Positions 53,742-64,000 of a stretch of 64,000 nt of DNA are shown here, one piece after another (the stretch's first letter is position 1; the number at the start of each line of letters is the position of its first letter). The stretch is from Furcasterigmium furcatum. Its lineage: Eukaryota > Ascomycota > Sordariomycetes > Glomerellales > Plectosphaerellaceae. The notes beneath the pieces are model-generated. The model was not told the origin of the DNA, did no database searches, and worked only from the letters and a program-made list of their open reading frames with translations. The stretch lies in NCBI GenBank assembly GCA_001599815.1, contig BCIA01000002.1, positions 4,871,626-4,935,625 on the forward strand. Direction: 5' to 3'. Made by a program: the position numbers and the translations under genes.

Positions 53742-56041
53742 ATGCAGTGCGTCACTCCTCTCACGGTCGAGATGGTGCCTGGTATCGTAAGATATCGACA
53801 CCACAGGCAGACGATGCCCCCCACCAGGACCAGGACCCCCGCCACCGCCCCGTGCAAGAAGCGGCACAAGAGCTTCTCCGGGTGCTGGACCTGTCGTGCC
53901 CGGAAGGTCAAGTGCGACGAGGCCCGCCCGATATGTGTGCAATGCGACTCGAAGCAGCTCGACTGTGAGGGCTACGAGGTCCGCCTCCGATGGATGCCCC
54001 TCGAAGCCGGGTCTTCGGGGGGCAGCGAGGCCGACCACCAGCAGCAGCTTGACCTGCTCGACCTGCCTCCTCACAGGGCCCAGAGGAGCTTGATCGCCTG
54101 CGGTAAGAAGAACTTCTCCCTTTTCACGTTAGTTGGTCGACGCGGCGCGCTGACCATCCAACCAGTCGAGTCCGGGCAGTCTCCCCTCCGGCTCTCCGAG
54201 CTTGACCAGATCTTCTACCTGATAGACAACTTCGAACACGCAAAAGACGCCGCTTCGCCCCATGATCCAGATGCGCATCTTCTCCTGTCAAATTTTGGCG
54301 TCTTCAATGCCTTCCACGGCAGCTCAGGCGCCTGTGCCGCCGACCTGGCGCACCATCAAATTGACGACACAGGCCTCTCTACTACCACCGACCCGGACTC
54401 GTGGCTGCCGAATGAGTTCGACGGAGTGTACGAGCCCGAGGTGCTGCCCTCCGTCTCGTCACTCGACAGCTTCGACGGCCTCGGACAGCTCCCGGCCTAT
54501 GACAGCATCGCAGCAGACCCCGGCAGCCACGTCTCCCGCTCCGCTCGCCCCCCGTGTTCGCCCCCGGAATCCTTCAATTTGCCTCGGACTCTTGCGGCAG
54601 ACGACGCCGCCCGAGATGCTTCCCGGTCTCTCTGGTGGAAGGCGGACGGAGGCGCCATCATTCAGAACCCATCCGCGCACCAGATGCCAGAGCTGGAACG
54701 CTTCCTGCTCAACCATTACGTCCACCGCGTCGTCCACCTCTTCTGCGTCATAGACTACGAGAAGAGCCCCTGGAAGACCATACATTTGCCCCGCGTGGTG
54801 CAAAGCACCGGCGAGCTGAGCCTCCACGGCTCGACGTCGACCATACGACACGCCCTGAGGAACGCATTACTATCTATCAGCGCCTTCTATCTGTCCAACG
54901 ACCACATGTCGCGGTCATGCGAGGACGAGGCCGAGGAGTGGGCCAGCAATGCCATCAAGTTCCGGGGACGGGCGATCAAGCTTCTCAAGGAGACGGTAGA
55001 GAGCTCGACGCCACCATCACCACCAAAATACAAGGAGTGGCTTGCCACTATACTCTCTATGATTACAATAAATGTGAGCCAAAAGCCATCCGCGCCGCGT
55101 CCCGCCGTTGCACCGCTCGCTAATCGTGCCCTCTAAAGGTCATGTCGGGGGATACTAGCACCTGCGGCATTCACTTGGACGGCGCGTTCCGCTTCATGAA
55201 CCACGCGCGGAGCTGGAAGTCCAGGTACTCCTCCAAGGCCCGCTCGCTGCACCGCATATACTTCTACCTGCGCGTGATCTACGACAGCACCGCGTGCAGG
55301 GGGCCCGACGACGACGCGAGCCCCCTGGCCTCCCCGGGAGCCGATGCCGCGTCGGCCCTTTCGGCGGCCTTCCTGGACAGCAACGACGACACATCGGTGC
55401 TGTCCCACGTCTCCGCGCCACGGGCGCAGATAGGCGCGTACGAATGCGTATACGGGGTGCCGCAGAGCCTCCTCATCCTGCTGGCCAGGGCCACCGACCT
55501 GATCGAGCAGACCACGAGTGCGCGGAGGAACGGGACCCCCAGCGAGCACAGTGGCCTCTCCGAGCAGTGCGACGCGCTCGAGTCGGACATCCTGGACTGG
55601 GTCGCGGACCCCTCGCCGTCAGAGGGCGGCCCGAGCTCCAGGATCATACACAAGACGACCGTCGCGTTCCACAACGCGCTCATCATCTATTTCGCCCAGC
55701 ACATACGCCTCATGAGGCACAGCTACCTCAAGACGCATATCGAGGTCGTCCTCGACAGCATCGAGGACATCGAGAGCATCAAGACGGAGAGCGGCATCCT
55801 GGCGGCGCCGCTGTACTGGCCGGCGTTCATCGCGGGCAGCGAGGCCTTTGACCAGAAGCTGCAGGACCGCTTCCGGTGGTGGTACGACCAGGTCGAGACG
55901 TACAGGATCGCGTCGGTGCGGACCGGCATCAGCACGCTGACCGAGGTGTGGAAGAACGGGCCGCCGACGTCCAAGAACAGGACGACGAGCCAGTGGCGCT
56001 CCGTCGTCCGCCGGACGGGTGCCCGCCTGATGCTGAGCTGA
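53742..56041 (+). CDS. Zn2Cys6 binuclear cluster transcription factor, about 723 aa
   Basis: DNA-binding regulator, probably of the neighbouring catabolic genes. The zinc cluster CWTCRARKVKC...CVQC...C follows CX2CX6CX6CX2CX6C, near residue 47 from the ATG at 53742; ATGs at 53772 and 53814 are equally possible starts. Exons: 53742-54102, 54166-55073 and 55139-56041. The first intron is 63 nt, in frame and stop-free (GTAAGA...GCTGACC...CCAG), so it is inferred from splice signals alone and a 744-aa read-through form is possible. The second joins SMITIN to VMSGDTSTCG. The large C-terminal part fits the fungal-specific factor domain (FAFH type: ERFLLNHYVHRVVHLFCVID, NALLSISAFYL). Confidence 0.88.
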
Positions 56042-56617
56042 GCCTATCCGCCGATGAGGTCCGCCTCATCGGGCCTCATCGGGCCGCGTCGAACCGCGTC
56101 GGGACTCCAGGTTGCCCCCCGTCCGGGGTAATGCCGGGGGGGCAGAACTATATATCACTAGCAGCTCCGGCGCCCCCGAACCATAGCCCCTTCGTACCCT
56201 ACCTTACGTAAGAGGTGTTCCCTCAAGCGCCGACCGCTGCTCAAGATTAGGTAAACCGAACTCTCTCTCTCTATCTTTTCCGGCATACAACCAATTTACA
56301 GTGGTTGACAAGGATATATGTCTCCTAGATTACGCCCGGCATAGAGTAATATTTAGAAAATCATTCTTTAAAATATTTCCAACAGTACCTGCCCTGATAG
56401 ACCTCTTTACAGAGATAAACGCGAGCAGAGTATAGAAGCCTAGGTATGCTACTCTCATCCAACCCCAACGGACTCTGATCGGGCTGGGTGCATCTGCGTG
56501 CAAGGAGCGCAGTAAGTCGGGTGGCCGACTCCACGTGAGGACCCGTTCCAGTGATAGATGTACATGCAGAGGAGCGAGAGTGACTACACGCCGCCGAGGT
56601 CGAAATGGCCGAGGCCT
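56042..56617. other. Intergenic between convergent genes
   Basis: AT-rich patch from about 56290 to 56420. Marks the boundary between the catabolic cluster and the secreted-protein pair. Nothing recognised. Confidence 0.6.
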
Positions 56618-57477
56618 TTAAGTGCCCGGGACGCGTTGGTCAATACGGCCGATGATCCAGTCGGTGGCATAACTCCATGGCCCAATTGGGATGTGGGTGG
56701 CACAGTTCGCCCTGCCCTCCGCCGCGATCCTCCAGGCGCCATTTCGATGGCGCTGGTAGTTATCCAGAGATACCTGCGTTATGTCCCGAACGTCCTCGAC
56801 GTTTATATAGTTGGAGTACCAATTGCGGTAGTTAACTTGCTTGACGCCGAAGCGAGCGTTGCCGCCCGCGTTAGATCCGGCAATGATCAAGTTCTTCCAT
56901 GCATTGTCTGAGTGCGGCCAGATCGACCAGCCTGTCCCTTGAGGACGGGTTCTCGCCCAAGAATTCATCTCGTGGACACCGCCGGTGAATGCCGAATTAT
57001 CGGACGTGAGCATCTTGCGGCTGACCAGGGTACATGATTTGGGGACACCCCCAGACACGGGAGACCACAAGTGCGCGCGCTTCTGGAGAGCAGGCGCCTT
57101 ATGTTCAGGCTCCTCGGTTTCGTTGGGGTTCTCGTTCTCGGGCTCCGTGTAGCTGTTATCAACCCAAATGGTGATATCGTCGCCGTCGGCGCGCCTGACG
57201 AGCGAGTGGCGGAACACTAAGACACGAGACGCGCGTTTAGCTGTCAGTGTACCCTGGGCCCCGCGTGTATGTAGATGTCCTTACTCTGAGTGACGTCGAC
57301 GCCGTGTTTCTCGGCAAGGGCGAGTTCGCGAGGGGTGAGGACGCTATCGCGCTTGAAAACAATGGTCTCAATATGCCCGGCATCAACTTCTCCGGAGCCG
57401 GTGGCGACAGCGGGCATCGCCAGGGCCACAATCGGGGCGCCGGCCACGGCAGCGTTGAGCAAGGTGGAAAAACGCAT
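56618..57477 (-). CDS. Small secreted protein, paralogue A (263 aa), family unknown
   Basis: Exons 57477-57285 and 57216-56618, phase-1 junction, 68-nt intron. MRFSTLLNAAVAGAPIVALA is a signal peptide. A conserved pro-region follows (GHIETIVFKRD, LTPRELALAEKHGVDVTQ) with a Lys-Arg that suits Kex2-type cleavage, then FRHSLVRRADGDDITIWVDN, an acidic Asn/Glu/Pro linker and a second dibasic site before AHLWSP. The final domain of about 155 residues is Trp-rich with only two Cys (KSC, NCATH), likely one disulphide; it contains FTGGVHEM, LIIAGSNAGGNAR and the C-terminal WIIGRIDQRVPGT. I do not recognise the family. Size, processing and duplication resemble fungal effectors or secreted toxin-like proteins, but no function is shown. 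Confidence 0.82.
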
Positions 57478-58965
57478 CTTGAAAAGGACCACACCGAGGA
57501 AGGAGGAGGTCTGATGAGATGTAGAAGAAGCGTTGAAGCCCGGACGGGAGTGGGCGTCCCGTTTATGTGTGCGTCAGGCGGGTGAGCTGTCGAATCCGCC
57601 TGACCAGCTGACCTGCAAATACATCAACGTCCAGACATTACCTGATGGGAGTTTCTTGGCCCGAGGAGGCACAAGAGGCACGGACGGAACCCTTGTCAAG
57701 CCATGGGGTAGGCAGACCTACAGGCTTGAAGCTCTATCTAGCAACCATTGCGGCTGCAGGTGGACTTGTGTTGCCATCAAGAGTCCAATGGGCGGCCCGC
57801 CCCCTGGCATGCAGGCATTCCCTGTGCCCCTGGGGCGTCGCAAACCAGCTTACCTTAGGATATCTGCGGACCCTGGCAATTCTCTTGGCTTCAGTGTCTT
57901 CTTCTTCAGTCACGATGCAGCTGTGTCCCCCCGGTCTGCACATGCTTCGCAGGGCCAAGTCTTCCCGACACCGCTACTTGGCCGGTTGGTGGGACGTTGG
58001 CTGGCCATGTGCGCTGATTAAATCTGATAAGGATGCATCCCGTGAGCGACTTGCCGGGGCCTCAACCAGGGGCAACTCTCATTACATATGTATGCCGCAG
58101 GGGAGCATCTGCTTCGAGGGAAATATTGAGTTTGCATCGTAGCTTGGCCAATCATCACGACGACAAGGCGTCTCATCTGATTTGTGGCACAGTCACCTTC
58201 TACATGAGGCGCGAATGGCACAGAGCAAGTCACCCGGGACAATCGACAAGCGTAGCATGGCGATAGCACCAGCCCTTACCCTGCGCGAAAGAAACACCAC
58301 GTCTGCGCAGGCTGGGCCATTCTGCCGAGTACATCTGTCAAAGGGCCAATGAACGTTGATTTGCGTCCAGCCATTATCAGATGAGAGTTTCCTGCACAGA
58401 GCACGCCAGCTTTCCGGCCAGGCCAGGCACGAAGCAGGCCACGTGCAGCGACACGAAATGAGGCAGAGAGGCACAGAGAGGCACAGAGAAGCACGAAAGG
58501 ACTTTGGTTAGGACCTATCGGTACAAGACCATTCGTGGGCTGCAGACGACGTGATCGGGCGGCCACTCACGGTCTGAGCACAGCGCCATTATATGAGCAA
58601 CTGAGCGTATACGCGTAGAGCCGTGCCTCAGTATTGCACACTTGGCATCCGAATGCTTGCCACGGGAGCGAATGATTGGCTGCAATACGGAACGGCCGCT
58701 GTATGTACTGCACTCCCTTGTATGTACTGTGCCCTAGGGGCACAGCAGCCTTGGCTCACCGGGCTCCAGACTCAGTCGGTGAGCCCAGGCTCTATGTGGA
58801 CTTCCCAAAGTTCAAGTTTGAGGTATTCGCTGGTCACTTGTCTCAAGTCGGGCCAGCCTCGTCCTCCACCTGGTGTATATAAGGGAGGCTTCCGCGAGAG
58901 CTTGAGACAGCTGAGTCTTCCACAACTCATCAGGCTCCTCCTCACCCCCTACCTTGTTTGTCACG
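57478..58965. promoter_or_regulatory. 1.5-kb divergent promoter of the secreted-protein pair
   Basis: Both genes point away from this region. TATATAAG at 58876-58883 is 83-90 bp before the right ATG. On the minus strand, CATAAAC at 57563-57569 sits at a similar distance from the left ATG. No gene or RNA is recognised between them. Confidence 0.5.
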
Positions 58966-59807
58966 ATGCGCTTGTCTACTTTGATCAACGTCGCTATGGC
59001 CGGCGCGCCGATCGCGGCCATTTCCCTGCCCCGTTCCGCCCCTACCGCCGAGGAACATAACGAAGGGCATATCGAGACCATCGTTTTCAAGCGCGGCGAC
59101 ATCCTTACCCCTCGCGAGCTCGCCCTCGCTGATACACACGGTGTAGACGTCACTAAGAGTAAGTGTACCACCCGGATGATAGTATAATACCTGAGCATCT
59201 AAGCTAATTACATCTGGTTATCTTAGTGTTTCGCCACTCTCTTGTCAGGCGTACCGACGGCGACGATATTACTATCTGGGTTGATAATAGCTATACTGAG
59301 GAGGAGGACGAGCCTGTCCCCGATACGACTCCCGCCGTCAAGGAGCGCGCGCACTTGTGGGCCGGTAACATCGACTGGCACGTCGGTCCGGAACAGTGTG
59401 GCGGCCTCACCCATCAGATGCTCACGGCCGACAGGTCAGCATTCACCGGCGGCGTGCATGAGATGTATACGTGGGCCGGCTCCCGGAGGGCAGGCTTCTC
59501 GGTCTGGCCCCGGACCAAGGACGCATGGCACCTTCTTATTATCGCCGGATCTAACTCGGGCGCGAACGCACGCTATGAACAAAGGCATTTGTTGCTCCAC
59601 AACTTCAACACCAACAGGGTCGGTACTTACGATATCCGCGACGCCGTCAAGGCCTCTCTTGATAGGTATCAGCGCTATCGTGGGGATGCCTGGAGGATCG
59701 CGGCCAAGGGCAGGATGTGGTGTGAAACCCACGCCATCATTGGGTCCAGCGACAACATTAACGAATGGATAATCGGCCGTATCGACCGTCGCGTCCCCGA
59801 CACCTAA
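58966..59807 (+). CDS. Small secreted protein, paralogue B (257 aa), family unknown
   Basis: Exons 58966-59158 and 59227-59807, phase 1, with a 68-nt intron as in paralogue A. Signal peptide MRLSTLINVAMAGAPIAAIS; pro-region GHIETIVFKRGDILTPRELALADTHGVDVTK nearly matches paralogue A (positions 59070-59157). FRHSLVRRTDGDDITIWVDN, an acidic linker and KERAHLW follow, then the Trp-rich domain with FTGGVHEMYTWAG, LIIAGSNSGANAR, two Cys (EQCGG, WCETH) and the end WIIGRIDRRVPDT. The first 65 codons and the C-terminus are the most conserved parts; the linker and the segment around the first Cys have diverged, a pattern seen in duplicated secreted proteins under changing selection. Confidence 0.82.
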
Positions 59808-61705
59808 GGGGTTTCATTTTCACTTTGGCGGCAACACCAGCTTCTCTAGATACATGTCTTAATGTATTCAGTGCCTGCGAAACGCAGGGCTTGCCTCGCG
59901 TGCACATTGCGGCTCCGAGTATGATGGAGCTGACATAGGTTCTTGGTGATATGCTCTGCAGACGCAGTCCCTGAGGATCCGACGTCATGTCTGAGTGAAC
60001 AACAACAGCCTGAACGCCCCGGATTCATCCCCTTGAACTAGATGATGGAGTTGAGATGCCCCGACAAGAAGGCGGCACTAGCCCCCAAATGGTCGTAGCC
60101 CACCCCCCACCCGGCGGTTCCGACGTATCAGGACCGAGCCGGACACGCCATTCGCCCGCTAATGGCAGCCTGAGTGTTTCTAGAATCCGCTCGCGGCGGG
60201 CCCCTTGCCCATTCAGGGAGGCGGACGCAGCCTTGGCGAGATGTAACCCCCGCCCGCGGTGACGTCGAGCCAAGGCCAGGCTCCGTGGGAGAGGAAGGTG
60301 CAACCCGGGGCGAAAGAATGAGCGAGATTGGACCGGGACCGTCGAAGCCAATCCAGGTCGCCGACCGACCCCTCCTACCCTCAGAGGAACCCTTTTTTCC
60401 GCCCGGGCCAACCGACCCCTCCGCTAACCCGCTGCCCGCCGCCGCCCATTGATGAGTTTGCCCCTCCAGCTCGTACAGGGCACAGCGCTACAGGCTACAG
60501 CCTTTTGCGACACCGAGGCCGAGCCTGACGGGATTCGCTGGGTGTGTCGAGTACCTGATCCGGGCTCTCCTGCAGCCCAGGCGCCCTGTTCTAGCCCAGA
60601 AGCTGTCAGCCCAGCAGATTTTTCCACACACCCTTTCTCGGGTCAGCTCAGAATAACGAGTGAGCAGCGGCTCCCATCCCACCAGCACTGTCCCGTAAGC
60701 TGGCGCGTCCCGGCTGTCATCGGCGGAGTGCTCCGGGGGACGGCACGGTCGGCGTCGACGGCAGCGACACGGCCACCCCAGAGCCCCCTTTCCCTCCAAA
60801 CTCCGCTGTCCGCCTTGGACACTATTGCGCCCCCAGATGGAGCAAAACGGAGACGGTGGGCTCTCCGCGATGGATCGATCTCAACAACAGACCAGCCAGA
60901 CCGTCTGTGTGGCGGCTCGCTGGAGTCGCCGGAGGGACTCGGCCTCACGCTCGCTCAATCAAAGGTCAAGCCCACCACTGTGGGAAACTAGTGCGCCGCC
61001 GTCCAGGCGGCCCCCCCTGCACATCCCATTCCTGGTTGAATCTCTCGCAATGACGATGCGCCGTGTGAAGTTGTGCATTATCGTGGGAGGCAGTGGGGTT
61101 GGGTTTGTCCGGGCTTCCCTGCCCACACGCCCCTTGTCTCTCCCTGACCGTCTGGGAGGTGGGGAGGGTGGAGGGGGGAGACGTTGACACCGTATCGACC
61201 ACCATCTCCGTCCGTCCAGGCCAGTTCCCCCCCGGAACACCCACACCCCCCGGCACTACCGGTTTCGAGCATCGCCACTCTTCGGAAACGTCTATTGCGT
61301 GAGACGGAGACGCCTGAGATGCCCACTTGGATCCTAATCTCTCTGTTCACCTTTAAAGATCTCCGTGGCCCCCCATCTGCGTCTTCCCCCATCTAGACCT
61401 CCTCTACAAAGCATTCCATATTCAGGCATCTCCTCTCCTCCGACTCGAGTGGTAGCTTCCCCTGTAGATCATCGACACTATCACACACACACACCAGACT
61501 ACTTACACACCAGTCCCATCTGATGGTCGCTATCCTCTCTCTCACCAACACGCCAAAGATCGCTGTCAAGCTGCCCGCGTCCAGCAGCAGTGAGCGCCTG
61601 CCGCCCTAATATAGCATCACACCAACGGTCGACCACCAGATATACTCATAAACAACACCTGAACAACAACAAATCTCCACTCAACCAACAACATCACCAG
61701 CAAAA
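59808..61705. other. Long intergenic region
   Basis: 1.9 kb, C-rich on the plus strand from about 60080 to 61260, with a CA microsatellite near 61485-61496 and a pyrimidine-rich leader before 61706. ORFs of 100-180 codons here have no motif and biased composition, and are not called. Confidence 0.55.
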
Positions 61706-62359
61706 ATGGCCATCCGTGATCACTTCCGCTTCGGCGCCAGCCGCAAGCCTTCCTACGTCACCTCGGATGCCGCCTCGGGCTCCTCGGACCGCAGCAACAC
61801 GTCGGCCAAGTCGAACAAGTCGGCCAACCCGCTCAAGCTCGCAAAGTCCTTCTCGTGGAAGACGGACAGCTCCAGCAACAGCGACAGCAGCAACGACAAC
61901 GGGGGCATGTGCAACACCAACGACCGCCCCGAGAAGGGCGTCCCCTCGTGGCTCAAGAAGAAGAACAAGAACAAGAAGGACACCAAGAAGAAGATGCACC
62001 CCTCGGAGAAGCCCCTGACGCTCGTCAACATCCAGCACCAGGAGATGCTGAGCCACTTCACGTGGACATTCGGCAACCGCCGCGACTCGTACGACGCGAG
62101 GTCCATCGACGGCGTCAGCCCCGGCACCTCGAGGATGCCCAGCTTCGACGGCGGCAGCAGGCCCATGCCCGCGGGCTCGCCCCTCGCCGAGGAGGCGGGC
62201 GAGGCGGCCCAGGAGGACGGAGGCCGTCACGGCCAGCCGTCCGGACGCCGCCACCATCACGAGCACGTCGCCCACCACGACCTCTTCAATGCGGCGTTCC
62301 TCTCGCCGGATTCGGCTGCTGGCTTCGCGCGACGGGCCGCAGTGCACGTCTCCGAGTGA
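61706..62359 (+). CDS. Hypothetical basic/Ser-rich protein, 217 aa
   Basis: Single exon with a good start (CAAAAATGG). The first 60 residues are Ser/Asn/Lys-rich (SDRSNTSAKSNKSANPLK), followed by a Lys-rich patch (LKKKNKNKKDTKKKM) and then a short segment that looks folded, PLTLVNIQHQEMLSHFTWTFG (62013-62076). The C-terminus is Gly/His-rich (GRRHHHEHVAHHD). No signal peptide or membrane helix. I do not know the family; the LVNIQHQEML segment, flanked by disorder, looks like a conserved interaction motif. C-ending codon bias as in neighbouring genes supports it being real. Confidence 0.7.
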   Translation: MAIRDHFRFGASRKPSYVTSDAASGSSDRSNTSAKSNKSANPLKLAKSFSWKTDSSSNSDSSNDNGGMCNTNDRPEKGVPSWLKKKNKNKKDTKKKMHPSEKPLTLVNIQHQEMLSHFTWTFGNRRDSYDARSIDGVSPGTSRMPSFDGGSRPMPAGSPLAEEAGEAAQEDGGRHGQPSGRRHHHEHVAHHDLFNAAFLSPDSAAGFARRAAVHVSE

Positions 62360-64000
62360 TGAACGGGCCGATTCTTTTGTTTCTCCCATTCGGATCTCAC
62401 CGAAGCGATGCCAATTGCATCTACATCAGCATCATCAATCAAACCACAGGGGGAGTTTAATGTGAGATGAACGGCTGAGGCTGTTCACTCACATCCCACC
62501 GAGGCCCCCACCTTGAGTTGAGAAAGCGCTGCTTTTTCCCGCGGACCGCGAGAATCGGGAAGGTCGACACACGACACACGCACGGCACACACCCCAGGCG
62601 AATCGAATCCACACCATGTTGATTCGCGAGGACTTAATGCACGTTTACGACATGGTCACCGCGCATGACCTCTTATTTTTTCATTTGGGACCTTTTTTTC
62701 CCCGGGCGGCGAGGCGTTCTGGTGTCCAAATCTCATCGGACACGCCGATTTCCTCACGCATTTCGAATTCATTCCGGAGTTTTCACCAAAAGCACAACAC
62801 TAGAGCTTATTAGATCGACTTTGAGGGGAGGGCATCATCGCATCCTCCCCGAGGAACACCACCGCAAGCGACCCCGAAGATTCATCATCATTCAGTCCTG
62901 AGCGAAGAATGCGGGTGAAGTGAGACCCCGGCGCCAAGAGTCGGGAACGTGGCTGCGTGCGGCTTTGCACGGGGGGCGCAGGGGATTGGCTCGGCTGCGA
63001 AAGGCAGAAAGTCAATTGGGGGGCGTGGGAGGTCGAAGCTCCTTCTCCTTTTACCCTCGCATTCTCGTACAGCCGCTGCTGATCGACCCGCCCGGTCTGT
63101 CCGAGCCTCGAGAAATCCGGGACTTGGAACTGGCGGTCGGGGGGTTGGCGGGCGGGCGAGAACGGTCGGGCGAATCGCTGCCCGATGGGGGAGCGGGTCG
63201 TCGATCGGCGTCATCCTGCGTCGCCCATCGTCTATTCATGACGATGATGATGATGGGTGAGCAGTACTGTACCCGAGACGGGCCGGCGGGAGAGAGAAGC
63301 TTTCGCCGGGACGGCAGAGGCTGACGGTGACGATGGACGAGCCAGCCAGCCTGCTGTTGCTGCATCATAATAGCGAATAGCGCGAGTACACGAACGAGAA
63401 TGAAAAGAAAGACAGATTCCAGACCCTATCACGTTACCTCTCCTCCCCCAATCCGCGATGCGAACCCAGAAAGCCTCATGCATGCAGTGATCAAGGACCG
63501 GACCTGCTGCTGGCCCTCCAATTCCCCAGATTCCAGGTGTAACCAGACCTCACGCACCCCCGAGCGAACAAGGCAAGTCTACGCCCCGTCCATGTATAGT
63601 GCTGAGATAGGCTAGTCCAGCCTGATTACTGTCACGGCCATTAGTGAACCGGAGCCCGAAGCGTGCTCGTGCATCAGGCTGCCGCATGCAGGCTCCATGC
63701 AAGTTCCAGCGGTCGTGTTTGGATTTGCGGCGGCACAACGATGGTGCGCGACTACTGTAGGCCAGCCAAATAAGGTATGTCGGCGCCGGCTGTTCGCTCC
63801 CCCACGCATCCGGCGCTATAACAGGGCGTGCCTGGGGGCTGCCGCCGCCGGGGCCAACCGGACTCCGAGGGGCGGAGAGCGAGTCGTTACGAGGAAGTGA
63901 TTCAAGTGTGTCGCACCCTGATTGCTCGGTGGCCTGCTGCTGCTGCATCTTGACCAAGGTGAGCGAGCGTGAGCACTGGTTCACTGGTTCATTGGGTTTC
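62360..64000. other. Intergenic to the end of the window
   Basis: 1.6 kb without a supportable gene. Small ORFs on both strands are of mixed composition without motifs. A short ATG/GAT run lies near 63241-63256. A gene starting beyond the window could use this as promoter. Confidence 0.55.

Noticed and set aside
60449..60991. 180-codon ORF in the long intergenic region
   Set aside because: No motif, biased Ser/Pro/Thr composition and no splice or start context that supports it.

Overview
The window is 64 kb of nuclear DNA from a filamentous ascomycete (Pezizomycotina, most likely Sordariomycetes). Genes are dense on both strands and most carry 1-6 short introns of about 50-110 nt with GT(A/G)AGT donors and CTAAC or CTGAC branch sites. 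The content is typical of such fungi: a Tel1 kinase, a HET-domain protein, a cytochrome P450, a cullin-4, a Zn2Cys6 regulator and anion:cation-symporter MFS permeases. All gene models below were spliced by eye; exon junctions were accepted when frame, splice signals and recognisable protein motifs agreed.

Layout. 0-7 kb: 3' end of TEL1, a decayed repeat patch, an unrecognised conserved-looking gene, TIM23 and a BTB/POZ protein. 7.4-13.3 kb: a tandem set on the + strand made of a tiny three-exon ORF and two large intrinsically disordered proteins, the second rich in GW/WG motifs. 14-23.8 kb: eIF5 (with two upstream ORFs), a P450, a HET-domain protein, triosephosphate isomerase and mitochondrial ribosomal protein mL43. 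25-38.2 kb: a Dal5-like MFS permease, U1-70K, MRT4, cullin-4, a MARVEL-like four-TM protein and an unrecognised polytopic membrane protein.

38.7-56.0 kb holds what looks like a catabolic gene cluster: amidase, DHA1-type MFS transporter, succinate-semialdehyde-type aldehyde dehydrogenase, class II aldolase/adducin-type enzyme, ketopantoate-reductase-like protein, a RidA-amine oxidase fusion, a peroxisomal FMN-dependent 2-hydroxyacid dehydrogenase, and a Zn2Cys6 transcription factor at the edge. The enzyme order (amide hydrolysis, amine oxidation with an imine-clearing Rid domain, aldehyde oxidation, hydroxyacid oxidation, retro-aldol) and repeated GATAAG sites between the genes suggest a nitrogen-regulated pathway for using an unidentified amide or amine. 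I do not recognise this exact gene set as a described pathway.

56.6-59.8 kb contains a head-to-head pair of paralogous small secreted proteins (263 and 257 aa) with the same intron phase and the same 68-nt intron length, sharing a 1.5-kb divergent promoter. The rest, to 64 kb, holds one short unrecognised basic protein gene in long non-coding flanks. No tRNA, rRNA, CRISPR array or intact transposon was recognised.
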